Shown in pieces: positions 18,353-25,529 of a stretch of DNA of 64,000 nt (position 1 is its first letter; the number at the start of each line of letters is the position of its first letter). Origin of the DNA: Streptomyces virginiae (GTDB lineage: Bacteria; Actinomycetota; Actinomycetes; Streptomycetales; Streptomycetaceae); contig NZ_JOAK01000002.1 of the NCBI RefSeq assembly GCF_000720455.1, positions 372,001 through 436,000 of the forward strand, in the 5' to 3' direction. The notes beneath the pieces are model-generated. The model worked only from the letters and a program-made list of their open reading frames with translations. It did not search any database and was not told where the DNA came from. A program made the position numbers and the translations under genes.

Positions 18353-18574
18353 TCAGCCGCAGCCGCCGCCACCGCAGCAGCCCCCGCCGCCTCCGCCCAT
18401 GGGGCGGGCGGGCGCCGGGGCGCTGCCCGACCCGCCCACGGCGACGGCGGACAGCAGCTTGACGGTGTCGGCGTGCCCGGCCGGGCAGTCGGCGGGGGCG
18501 GAGGACTCGGCCATGGGACGGCTGACCTCAAAGGTGTCGTCGCAGGTCCGGCAGCGGAATTCGTAACGAGGCAT
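18353..18574 (-). CDS. FmdB family zinc ribbon protein
   Basis: A 73-residue protein. MPRYEFRCRTCDDTFEVSRPM is the FmdB-type regulatory zinc ribbon start; the knuckles are CRTC and CPAGH. The tail is Gly/Cys-rich (MGGGGGGCCGGGGCG), which could bind metal. FmdB proteins are proposed regulators, but most are uncharacterised. ATG 18574 gives the canonical MPRYEF start. The preceding 42 bases to the O-methyltransferase stop are GC-rich and the genes converge. Confidence 0.85.
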   Translation of the reverse strand: MPRYEFRCRTCDDTFEVSRPMAESSAPADCPAGHADTVKLLSAVAVGGSGSAPAPARPMGGGGGGCCGGGGCG

Positions 18575-18627
18575 GCGCACAGGCTAAGCGCGCCCGCCGC
18601 CCGTTCGCTACGGCCCCGGCTCCGGCT

Positions 18628-19362
18628 CTAGGGGGTGTCGGGCCGCGCGATCGGTCCGCGCGCGGCGCGGGCCCGGTCCTCCCGGGCCGCCTGCTCGGGG
18701 TGCCGGGCACGCCAGTACGGATTGTCGTGCGGCAGCGCGCTGCCCACCCGCCCGTACATCCCGAACCACATCAGCATCACGCCGACGACGAAGCTGAACA
18801 GCACGTTCTGGATCTCGAAGGCCAGGAAGTTCAGCCCCGTGTCGAGCAGGGCGAGGTTCACGAACCCGCTCGCGATGAACAGCACGCCCAGCACGATGTT
18901 CAGCGTCGACGCGAAGGTCCCGCCCACCACCATCCCGGCGACCAGGAGACCGCCGATGCAGATCGACAGGACGCTCAGCGCGCCGTTGGTGTTCAGCGCC
19001 AGCACCGTGTCGCCGCCCGTGTCGAAGAACCCGATCCGGTCGACGATGCCCAGGATCCCGAACACCACCAGCAGCAGACCGGTCAGCCCCGCCCCGACCC
19101 GGTACACCTGGCTGAGCTTGTGATCGGCGGGCAGGTGCTCGTCGAGCCGGGCATTGACCGGATGCAGAGCGCGCTGCACCCGCCGCCCGATCGGGTGCGG
19201 GTCCGGCGGCACGCTCGTCCCGTACGGCTCGTGGGCGACGTAGGGCGCGTAATGCTCATGGGGCTCGGTGCACCCGTACGCCGCATGAGGCGCGTACGGC
19301 GCGTGGGACACCGGCGGTGGTGCCTGGGACGCACGCGGCTTGTGGAAGGTGTGGGCAGCCAT
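18628..19362 (-). CDS. DUF4383 family membrane protein
   Basis: A 244-residue protein with a His/Pro/Tyr-rich N-terminal region (to about residue 75), a short basic stretch PIGRRVQRALHPVNARL, then four membrane helices (about residues 90-215) with GLLLVVFGILGIVDRIGFF and VLGVLFIASGFVNLALL, typical of DUF4383. The family is actinobacterial and of unknown function. The extended, tandem Tyr-Ala-Pro-His N-terminus is longer than the minimal family domain. ATG 19362 follows GAGGAGG at about six bases; longer in-frame starts lack a ribosome site. Confidence 0.85.
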   Translation of the reverse strand: MAAHTFHKPRASQAPPPVSHAPYAPHAAYGCTEPHEHYAPYVAHEPYGTSVPPDPHPIGRRVQRALHPVNARLDEHLPADHKLSQVYRVGAGLTGLLLVVFGILGIVDRIGFFDTGGDTVLALNTNGALSVLSICIGGLLVAGMVVGGTFASTLNIVLGVLFIASGFVNLALLDTGLNFLAFEIQNVLFSFVVGVMLMWFGMYGRVGSALPHDNPYWRARHPEQAAREDRARAARGPIARPDTP

Positions 19363-19460
19363 GGAGGCCTCCTCTGCTCCGTCCCGTACCCCCAGCATCC
19401 GTCGCCACCCGCCCCGCGACAAGCAGGGCGAGCACCCAGCGCCAGGCCGTGTCCTTCGCC

Positions 19461-20705
19461 CTAGCCCTGGCCGCGCTCCTCCCGGATCCCGCTCACCACC
19501 CGGTTCACCGAAGCCCGGACGGCCTCCATCTCCTGGAGGAACGCCCAGTAGTCCGGATGCCGCCCCTCCAGCCCTTCCAGCGCCCGGCCCACCCGCGCCA
19601 CCGCATCGTCCAGCGGCCGCGCGTGCCGCGGATCGGGCACACTGCGGCCCGCCATCGCCAGCCGCTGCGCGTCCCGGATGGCGAAGCGGGTACGGTCGAC
19701 CTCCGCCTGCGGGTCCCGCGCCACCGCCTCCAGCCGCGTCAGCCGGTCCTGCGCCGCCGACACCGCCCCGTCCGTCGAGTCCAGCGCACCACGGACCGCC
19801 TCGATCAGGGCCCCCACGTCGGCCCAGCGCTGCTCGTCACGGGCCACGCCCGCCTCCCGCAGCTGCTCCTCGGCCCGCGACACGTCCCGCGCCGCCTCGT
19901 CCGGCACGTGCTGGAGGTCCTGCCAGCACGCCGCACTGAACCGCCTGCGCAGCTCGCTCAGTACCGGATCCACCCGGTCCGCCCGGTTGCGCAACGCCTG
20001 CGCCCGCGTCCGCAGGCTCACCAGCCGCCGGTCGATCTCCGCCGCTCGCTCGGGCAGCCGCGCCGCCTCGGCCCGTATGGCCTCCGCGTCGCGCAGGATC
20101 CGGTCGGCGCGCTGCACCGTCTCCTGCACCCCGTGCAGGGCCGCGCCCTGGTTCAGCTTGGTCAGCTCCGGCCCCAGCGCCGCCAGCCGCGCCGCCAGGT
20201 CGTCGGCCCGCATCCCCTTGGCCCGTACGGCGTCCAGCGCGTCACTGGCTCCGATCAGCGCGGCCCTGGCCCGCTCCCGGGCCGGCGCGACCCGCGCGAG
20301 CTGCGTCTCGGCCTTGTCCAGCAACGGCTGCAGACCCTGCGCGAACCGCTCCAGCTCCCCCTTGACCCGCAGGAGTTCATCGCGAGCCCGGGTCAGCTGG
20401 TCCCGCGCGCGCGTGGCCACCGAGGCCTCCAACTCCGCCCGGTCCAGATCGTGCGCGTCGACCGCCTCGATGTAGACGTGGCTGACCTGGTCGATGCGCT
20501 GCCCGAGCGCGGCGAACCCCTCGGTCGCCTGCCGCGCGGCGGGCGACCCGTCCGCCGCGGCGATCGTCTCGATCGAGATCCGCAGATCCCGCTGCGCCGT
20601 GTCCAGCTCGTAGAACGCGGCCGCAGCGGCATCCTTGGCCGCCTGCGCATCCGCCCGCCGACTCTCGTCCCGCCCACCGAACCACCGCCGGGATGCCGTC
20701 GTCAC
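19461..20705 (-). CDS. conserved coiled-coil protein
   Basis: A 414-residue mostly helical, Ala/Arg/Glu-rich soluble protein without signal peptide or membrane segment. Long heptad-like stretches run across most of it (ELTRARDELLRVKGELERF, ADRILRDAEAIRAEAARL, DAVSAAQDRLTRL), and short conserved blocks such as FYELDTAQRDLRISIETI and RFAIRDAQRLAMAGR are shared with Streptomyces homologues I recall. Function is unknown; a scaffolding or envelope-associated role is only a guess. GTG 20705 is chosen because GGGAGAGGG precedes it; ATG 20732 is an alternative. It faces the tRNA-Val gene. Confidence 0.75.
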   Translation of the reverse strand: MTTASRRWFGGRDESRRADAQAAKDAAAAAFYELDTAQRDLRISIETIAAADGSPAARQATEGFAALGQRIDQVSHVYIEAVDAHDLDRAELEASVATRARDQLTRARDELLRVKGELERFAQGLQPLLDKAETQLARVAPARERARAALIGASDALDAVRAKGMRADDLAARLAALGPELTKLNQGAALHGVQETVQRADRILRDAEAIRAEAARLPERAAEIDRRLVSLRTRAQALRNRADRVDPVLSELRRRFSAACWQDLQHVPDEAARDVSRAEEQLREAGVARDEQRWADVGALIEAVRGALDSTDGAVSAAQDRLTRLEAVARDPQAEVDRTRFAIRDAQRLAMAGRSVPDPRHARPLDDAVARVGRALEGLEGRHPDYWAFLQEMEAVRASVNRVVSGIREERGQG

Positions 20706-20809
20706 AGTCCCTCTCCCGTACGTGTCCGCCATGCCCCGGTCCATTCTCTCCCACGGGAACCGGTTTGCGTGGGGGGTGTGCCCGGCATGTAGGCTGTCCA
20801 CTCATCCAC

Positions 20810-20884
20810 GGGTGCGTAGCTCAGGGGTAGAGCGCTGCTCTTACAAAGCAGATGTCGGCGGTTCGAAACCGTCCGCGCCCACCA
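20810..20884 (+). tRNA. tRNA-Val (anticodon TAC)
   Basis: Complete cloverleaf. Acceptor GGGTGCG pairs with CGCGCCC; the D arm is GCTC-AGGGGTA-GAGC; the anticodon arm is CTGCT-CTTACAA-AGCAG with anticodon TAC; the T arm is GGCGG-TTCGAAA-CCGTC. The CCA end is encoded (20882-20884). A strong terminator follows five bases later. Reads GTA valine codons, a rare codon in GC-rich genomes. Confidence 0.97.
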
Positions 20885-20888
20885 GTCA

Positions 20889-20922
20889 AAAGGCCCCCAA
20901 CCGATCTTGGTTGGGGGCCTTT
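20889..20922 (+). terminator. tRNA-Val terminator
   Basis: AAAGGCCCCCAACC (20889-20902) pairs perfectly with GGTTGGGGGCCTTT (20909-20922) around a six-base loop: a 14-bp intrinsic terminator with a T-rich 3' end. Confidence 0.92.
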
Positions 20923-21142
20923 GACGGCTTCGGGTGACGGCGCCGCGAACGCACCCTGGACCTCGGCGTCCTGTCGGCCGGCGCCTTCGCAGAACCGAGG
21001 CCGACGAGCACTGAAGAGGACGTCCACTCCACCGGTGCCCCTGCTGCAGGCAGACCGCATCCGACGCCGAGGCGGGCAGCAGGCGTGCGGGGTCGGCGCA
21101 GCTGCCAGGGGCGTGCGACCTCGCACTTCGGGTTGCGGCACC

Positions 21143-21979
21143 ATGACCAGCATGGATTTCGAGGGGATAGGGGCGCTGTCTGCGGCCGTCGTGGCGGCCG
21201 TGGCGATTCCGGCGAGCGTGCTGGTGGGCCGATGGCAGATGAAGGCCGCATTGCGTACGGCCGAAGCCACCAGCGAGGCGGGGCTGGCACAGGCCGAGTC
21301 TGCGTATCGTGCGGCACTGGATGCGGTTCGCGCTCAGGCGAACGCTGCTCACTTGCAGTGGCGTCGCGGTATCCAACGGGACGCCTACGCCTCTTTCCTC
21401 CTTGCGGCGAATCGAGTGCAGGAGCTGGGCGAGGGATTCGTCAGGGACAACGAGTCGGACCTGTCGCCGGAGACCATCAGAGCCGGGAAGAACGCCCTGG
21501 ACGACGCCCTCGTGAGCCTCAAGGCGGCCCAAACAGTCATTGAGCTGGAAGGGCCTGACGATGTGGCCGCCCCTGCAGCAGGAATGACGGACGCCGCCCA
21601 AATGATCGGGTACCAGCTTGGGAAGCAGGCAACCTACGAGCGAGCGTGGGGCAAGCTCGGCCGCATGCTGGACGAGTCGGCAGACGTGAGCGCCGCTGCC
21701 GGGAGGCTCATGGAGGCGCTCGCCGGCCTCCGCTCCAACGGCCCCTCAGAGCAGGACGAGCCGACCGGGCGGAGCACGCGGTCCTGTAGCGACGCCCGGA
21801 GCGCACTTCCGCCCGGCACTCTGGACGACGACGAGTTCAGAGCCCTGTTGGAGGGATGGACGTCTCGTCCTCCGGCCTTCAGCAGTTCGTACCTTGATGC
21901 CGTTCAGCGGTTCCGTGAGAAAGAAGAGCGCTTCGTGCGCGCCGCCAAGATCGAGCTGCACGCTCCGCCCGGCTTGTAG
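21143..21979 (+). CDS. hypothetical membrane-anchored coiled-coil protein
   Basis: A 278-residue protein with one N-terminal membrane helix (GIGALSAAVVAAVAIPASVLVG, about residues 8-30), followed by an alanine-rich helical region (RTAEATSEAGLAQAESAY) and a cytosolic helical domain. I do not recognise a family. ATG 21143 or ATG 21152 are equally possible; both lack a good ribosome site. Its codon use is visibly less G/C-biased at third positions than its neighbours, and it follows a tRNA gene, both consistent with acquired DNA, but no integrase or att repeat is visible. Many actinobacteria carry such single-helix orphan proteins next to tRNAs. Confidence 0.6.
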   Translation: MTSMDFEGIGALSAAVVAAVAIPASVLVGRWQMKAALRTAEATSEAGLAQAESAYRAALDAVRAQANAAHLQWRRGIQRDAYASFLLAANRVQELGEGFVRDNESDLSPETIRAGKNALDDALVSLKAAQTVIELEGPDDVAAPAAGMTDAAQMIGYQLGKQATYERAWGKLGRMLDESADVSAAAGRLMEALAGLRSNGPSEQDEPTGRSTRSCSDARSALPPGTLDDDEFRALLEGWTSRPPAFSSSYLDAVQRFREKEERFVRAAKIELHAPPGL

Positions 21980-22012
21980 GGCCGGGCTCTCAGACGCCTG
22001 CCGCCAGGCGGT

Positions 22013-22684
22013 CTATCTGCTGGTCGCCGTGGTGGGTTCGGGGCCGCCCAAGTCCAGGCGGAACGGGGGGTACTTGTCGGTCATGAGGAATGCGTAGGCG
22101 AGGACGCGCAGCGTCCAGCGGACCAGGCCCATGAGGAGGTCGAACAGGCCCCGCGGGTAGTGCCCGGTGAAGGCCAGGATCAGCACCGCGACGAGGGACA
22201 GCAGGCCGATGAGACCGGAGAAGGGGCTGTAGTCCTCCATGTAGTGGTACGCGCTCCGGCCGCTGGTGACCAGCATGCCGACCACCAGAAATTGCGGGAT
22301 GACCAGGAGCCACTTGACCAGGACCAGCCAGCGGGAAAGCCGCTCCGGATAGGCGACGTCCACGCGGACCGGGTATTCCGGAACGTCCTTGAGGGTGAAC
22401 GGCGGATATTTGTCGGTGGCGAGCACCATGGAGCAGTAGTACTGGACGCGTGTGCTCCAGCGTATGACGCCGACGCTGAAATCGAAGAGGGGTCGCGGAT
22501 AGCGGCCGGTGACGAGGATGCAGAAGAACGCGACCACGCTCACCAGCAGGAAGCCGACCTGCAGGAAGAGCAGCACGATGTAGTGGGGGATGGCAAAGAT
22601 CCACTTGAACAGCCACATCCAGCGGGTGAGCAGGGGATCCGGCGTCGCTTCGACGCGCAGGGGGTAGGAGGGAGTGGAAAGCAT
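22013..22684 (-). CDS. DUF4389 family membrane protein
   Basis: A 223-residue membrane protein built from two DUF4389 repeats. Each repeat has a Y-P-x-R-V start (YPLRVEATPDPLLTRW; YPVRVDVAYPERLSRW), two hydrophobic helices, and a TGRYPR/TGHYPR plus TDKYPPF motif. Function is unknown; the family is common in actinobacteria and some archaea. ATG 22684 is chosen; GTG 22693, three codons upstream, is possible. It converges on the preceding orphan gene with 33 bases between stops. Confidence 0.85.
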   Translation of the reverse strand: MLSTPSYPLRVEATPDPLLTRWMWLFKWIFAIPHYIVLLFLQVGFLLVSVVAFFCILVTGRYPRPLFDFSVGVIRWSTRVQYYCSMVLATDKYPPFTLKDVPEYPVRVDVAYPERLSRWLVLVKWLLVIPQFLVVGMLVTSGRSAYHYMEDYSPFSGLIGLLSLVAVLILAFTGHYPRGLFDLLMGLVRWTLRVLAYAFLMTDKYPPFRLDLGGPEPTTATSR

Positions 22685-22823
22685 GACGGTCACATCATTT
22701 CTTGCGCGGGGACGGTAATTGCTTGTCCGCCATTACGCCCCGCGGAGGAGATGCGCGTCATGCCACTGGATCGCGTGGCAGGGAAATCCGTGACTTGACC
22801 GGTACGCATTCGGGTGACACGCG

Positions 22824-22856
22824 AAGACCCCCGGCCCGGTGGGGGTCGGGGGTCTT
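22824..22856 (-). terminator. terminator downstream of the bL37 gene
   Basis: AAGACCCCCG (22824-22833) and CGGGGGTCTT (22847-22856) form a perfect 10-bp stem, with GGCCCGGT inside. On the minus strand it lies ten bases after the bL37 stop. Confidence 0.85.
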
Positions 22857-22865
22857 TCGGACGGC

Positions 22866-22940
22866 TCAGGCGTTGGGGCGCTTGCCGTGGTTGGCCTTCT
22901 TCTTCTTGCGGGCCCGCTTCTTGTTGCCTCGCTTGGCCAT
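22866..22940 (-). CDS. 50S ribosomal protein bL37 (24 residues)
   Basis: A 24-codon gene encoding a very basic peptide that starts MAKRGNKKRARKKKK and ends ANHGKRPNA. From memory it is near-identical in layout to bL37, the small protein found in the 50S subunit in Mycobacterium smegmatis ribosome structures (MAKRG...KANHGKRPNA). ATG 22940 has AGGGAG about eight bases upstream, and a terminator follows directly, so this is a complete single-gene unit. At 24 residues it is easily missed by gene callers. Role: structural rRNA-binding protein of the large subunit. Confidence 0.85.
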   Translation of the reverse strand: MAKRGNKKRARKKKKANHGKRPNA

Positions 22941-23055
22941 GGTGACAGTCTCCCTACTCTCGGTGACCTTCATGACGCCGCCAGTCTAGGCGCGGGCCGG
23001 GACGTCCGCATCAGGGCCTCTTGGCCGGTGCGACAGGGCGTGGGATCGTCGGGAG

Positions 23056-23715
23056 ATGGGCGAGTGGCTCGCATGGGGCGCGGTGGGCGCGGCGGTGGTC
23101 GTGGCCGCGCTGGTACTGGCGATGACGGAGCGCTCCCTGGGGGCGGGCTTCGAGCGCAAGCGCGACGAGGAGCGGGCGCGACTGCTCGCCCACCTCGCCG
23201 AAGCGCCCGGTCCTGAGGGAGGGCCGCCGACCGCCGTGCCGGGGTCCCGGAAGTTCGAGGACGTCGGGGGCCGCCGGAGTCCGCCCGCGCAGCTCGGAGA
23301 CCGGCGGGACGACTTCACGCCGATCCTCGTCGAGTACTACGCCTACGGGCTCACGCAGGCCCGCAGCAGCTTCGGGACCAGCCAGCGGTTCGCCGGCGCC
23401 GGAGCGGCGATCCTGCTCGTCGGCATCGGGCTGGCCGTCCGGAAGGCCGAAACCGGTGGGGAGCTGTACCTCGCCATCGTCACCAGCGCGACGGGCCTGG
23501 TCACGACCCTGATCGGGCAGCTCTTCCACCGGCGGGCCGACATCGCGCTGCAGCACATGGCCGACCAGACCGCGTCGCTGCGCGACGACCGCCGGGCCGC
23601 CGAGACGACCCAGCAGGCCATCGCTCTGCTGGAAACGGTCGACGACCCGGAGCTGCGGGCCCGCCTCCAGGCCGGACTGATCATGAAGCTTTCCGGGGCC
23701 GAGCTGCCCCGGTGA
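23056..23715 (+). CDS. membrane protein with TRADD-N-associated-type two-helix domain (tentative)
   Basis: A 219-residue protein: an N-terminal membrane helix (residues 4-23), a charged linker, then the segment LVEYYAYGLTQARSSFGTSQ followed by two membrane helices (RFAGAGAAILLVGIGLAV; ATGLVTTLIGQLF) and a helical tail RADIALQHMADQT...LMEL-like. The YYxxGLxQAxxSF...two-helix layout resembles the 'TRADD-N-associated 2TM' domain described in bacterial conflict systems; I cannot confirm this without a profile search. ATG 23056 follows GGGAG immediately. The DUF2277 gene lies 16 bases downstream, possibly cotranscribed. Confidence 0.6.
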   Translation: MGEWLAWGAVGAAVVVAALVLAMTERSLGAGFERKRDEERARLLAHLAEAPGPEGGPPTAVPGSRKFEDVGGRRSPPAQLGDRRDDFTPILVEYYAYGLTQARSSFGTSQRFAGAGAAILLVGIGLAVRKAETGGELYLAIVTSATGLVTTLIGQLFHRRADIALQHMADQTASLRDDRRAAETTQQAIALLETVDDPELRARLQAGLIMKLSGAELPR

Positions 23716-23731
23716 GCGGGATAGTGGAGAC

Positions 23732-23956
23732 ATGTGCCGATCGATTAAGACCCTGCGTCCGCCCGCCATCCCCGAAAAGGCGACCGAGGAGGAGATCCGG
23801 GCCGCAGCCCTGCAGTACGTACGGAAGGTGTCCGGATTCCGGGTGCCCGCCGCGCACAACCGCGAGGTGTTCGACGAGGCCGTGGACGCCATCGCCGAGG
23901 CCACCGCGGCCCTGCTCGACGGCGTGCACGTACGGGGGCAGGCCGCCCCCGCGTGA
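23732..23956 (+). CDS. DUF2277 family protein
   Basis: A 74-residue soluble protein that matches DUF2277 from the first residue: MCRSIKTLRPP, then ATEEEIRAAALQYVRKVSGF. The conserved N-terminal Cys-Arg and the helix-rich C-terminal half are the whole domain. Function is unknown, though the Met-Cys-Arg start is strictly kept in the family. It follows the two-helix membrane protein by 16 bases and converges on the secreted protein at 23969. Confidence 0.85.
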   Translation: MCRSIKTLRPPAIPEKATEEEIRAAALQYVRKVSGFRVPAAHNREVFDEAVDAIAEATAALLDGVHVRGQAAPA

Positions 23957-23968
23957 TCCCGGGCCGCG

Positions 23969-24499
23969 CTACGCGGCGGCGCGCCGGCGCAGCACCCACA
24001 CGCCGGCGATCAGGGCGCCCGCGGCGAGGGTGCCGCCGACGGCGATCTGGGCCGTGCTCATGGAGCCGACGCTGCCGCCCGTCCCGCCGCGCGCCGCGCC
24101 GGGGGTGACCTGGAGGGAGACGGTGACGCGCTCGCCGCCCGGCCCGCCGCACTCGAAGAGGACCCGGTGCGTGCCGGGGCTCGCGTTGTTGAAGACGGTG
24201 GCGTTGCCGTAGAGGTTGGTGGCCTCGAGGTTTCCGGGGGACAGCCGTACCTCGCTGAACGCGGTCGACGTGACCCTGGCGACCTTGGTCCCGCACCCCT
24301 GGACGTTCAGGGCGACCCGGCCGCCCGGGGCGACCGTGGTGGGGGAGACGGTGGCGGAAGGGGCGGCGTGGGCGAGCGTGACGGGCGTGGCGGCGGTGAC
24401 GATGAGGGCGGCGGCCGCGGCGGTCATCAGACGGCGCGGAGCGGCGGACCGCGAGCGGGGCGCGGTGGCCGGCGGCTGGGCGAGCGGCGTGGCGGGCAT
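23969..24499 (-). CDS. secreted, C-terminally anchored Ig-like surface protein
   Basis: A 176-residue protein with an N-terminal signal sequence (basic start, hydrophobic LMTAAAAALIVTAATPVTLA, cleavage after AHAA), a beta-rich domain with two cysteines (VQGCGTK and LFECGGP, probable disulfide) and a C-terminal membrane helix followed by RRRAAA. The exported domain begins SATVSPTTVAPGGRVALNV, typical of Ig-like folds of Streptomyces surface proteins. No function is known. ATG 24499 has GGAG-like sequence (GAGGAG) upstream. The gene stands alone, converging on DUF2277. Confidence 0.75.
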   Translation of the reverse strand: MPATPLAQPPATAPRSRSAAPRRLMTAAAAALIVTAATPVTLAHAAPSATVSPTTVAPGGRVALNVQGCGTKVARVTSTAFSEVRLSPGNLEATNLYGNATVFNNASPGTHRVLFECGGPGGERVTVSLQVTPGAARGGTGGSVGSMSTAQIAVGGTLAAGALIAGVWVLRRRAAA

Positions 24500-24674
24500 G
24501 GAGAGAACTCCTCGGCTCCTCGAAACGGCGCGGCCAGGCCACGGATGTGACGCGGATTCGGTTGCGCACCGTCCTCTGGACGCTAGGAGCCCATCCCGGA
24601 GGCGGCGATCGGGGCCGGGTGAACGGGTGAGCCACTGCTCCGCCCGGGGGAGCCCACCCTGGGCCGCGGACGGC

Positions 24675-25319
24675 CTACGCCGCCGGGGTCGCGGCCGCAG
24701 CCGAGGGCGGCCGGCGCACCAGGAACGCCGCGAGCGCGCCCGCGGCGAACAGCGCGACGATCGACACGGCCGTGCCGAGCCACTGGGTACCCAGCCACCG
24801 GGTGCCGAAGTAGCCCAGCGCCACGCTGTACCCGGCCCACGCCATGCCCGCCAGGACCGACCAGGGCAGGAACTCCGCCACCTTGCGCTGGGTCTTGCCC
24901 GCGCCCAGGGACACCACCGAGCGTCCCGCCGGGGCGAAGCGGGCGATGACCACCAGGGCGCCGCCGCCCCGCGCGAGGGCCGTACCCAGGCGCTCCTGGG
25001 CGCGCGTCAGCCGACGCGAGCGGGCGATGGCCCGGTCCAGCCGGGCGCCGCCGTGCCGGGCCAGCCGGAACGCGGCCATGTCACCCAGCACCGACGCCGT
25101 CGTCGCGATCACGAGCAGCAGCAGGATGTCCGGCACCTGCTCGGGAACCGGTACCGGCACCGGGCCGGCCGTCCCGGCCGCGGCCGCCGCTGCCGCCGCG
25201 GCGGTGATCACCAGTACCCCGCTCGGCAGCACCGGAAGGAAGACGTCGAGCACGATGGACACCGCCACCAGGGCGTAGATCCATGGGCTCGCGGTCAGCG
25301 ACCCCAAAGTCTCAAACAA
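24675..25319 (-). CDS. DedA/VTT family membrane protein
   Basis: A 214-residue polytopic protein of the DedA (VTT, SNARE-associated) family. The key family block is GRSVVSLGAGKTQRKVAEF preceded by VIARFAPAG, corresponding to the [FY]-x-R-x(2)-P-x(2)-R helix hairpin; LDVFLPVLPSGVL is the first re-entrant segment. DedA proteins act as undecaprenyl-phosphate or phospholipid scramblases. An unusual TTG start (25319, MFETLGSLTA) is preferred because GGGGAG lies eight bases upstream and longer frames have no hydrophobic start. A poly-alanine stretch plus PVPVPVP lies in the first loop. Confidence 0.85.
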   Translation of the reverse strand: MFETLGSLTASPWIYALVAVSIVLDVFLPVLPSGVLVITAAAAAAAAAGTAGPVPVPVPEQVPDILLLLVIATTASVLGDMAAFRLARHGGARLDRAIARSRRLTRAQERLGTALARGGGALVVIARFAPAGRSVVSLGAGKTQRKVAEFLPWSVLAGMAWAGYSVALGYFGTRWLGTQWLGTAVSIVALFAAGALAAFLVRRPPSAAAATPAA

Positions 25320-25529
25320 AGCGGGACTCCCCAGTCCGGTTGACGTGCTGCGGCATGAAGCGCCGCGACGTCGCGGGGGAGCGGCAGGGGCGGCTGACAG
25401 CCATACAGCGTACGCCCGGCACTCCCGCCCCGGGAGCCCGGGGCGGACCGTGCACCACAGCCGTGCCCACGCCACCGCCACCCACCCGGCCCCGCCGTCA
25501 GACCCCGCCACCCGGCCGGAGCGGTTCAC

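Noticed and set aside
20852..21142. Extension of the gene at 21143 back into the tRNA
   Set aside because: It would run through the tRNA and its terminator; the start at 21143 precedes the membrane helix.
20884..23000. Integrated element with att duplication behind tRNA-Val
   Set aside because: I looked for a second copy of the tRNA 3' end and for an integrase and found neither.
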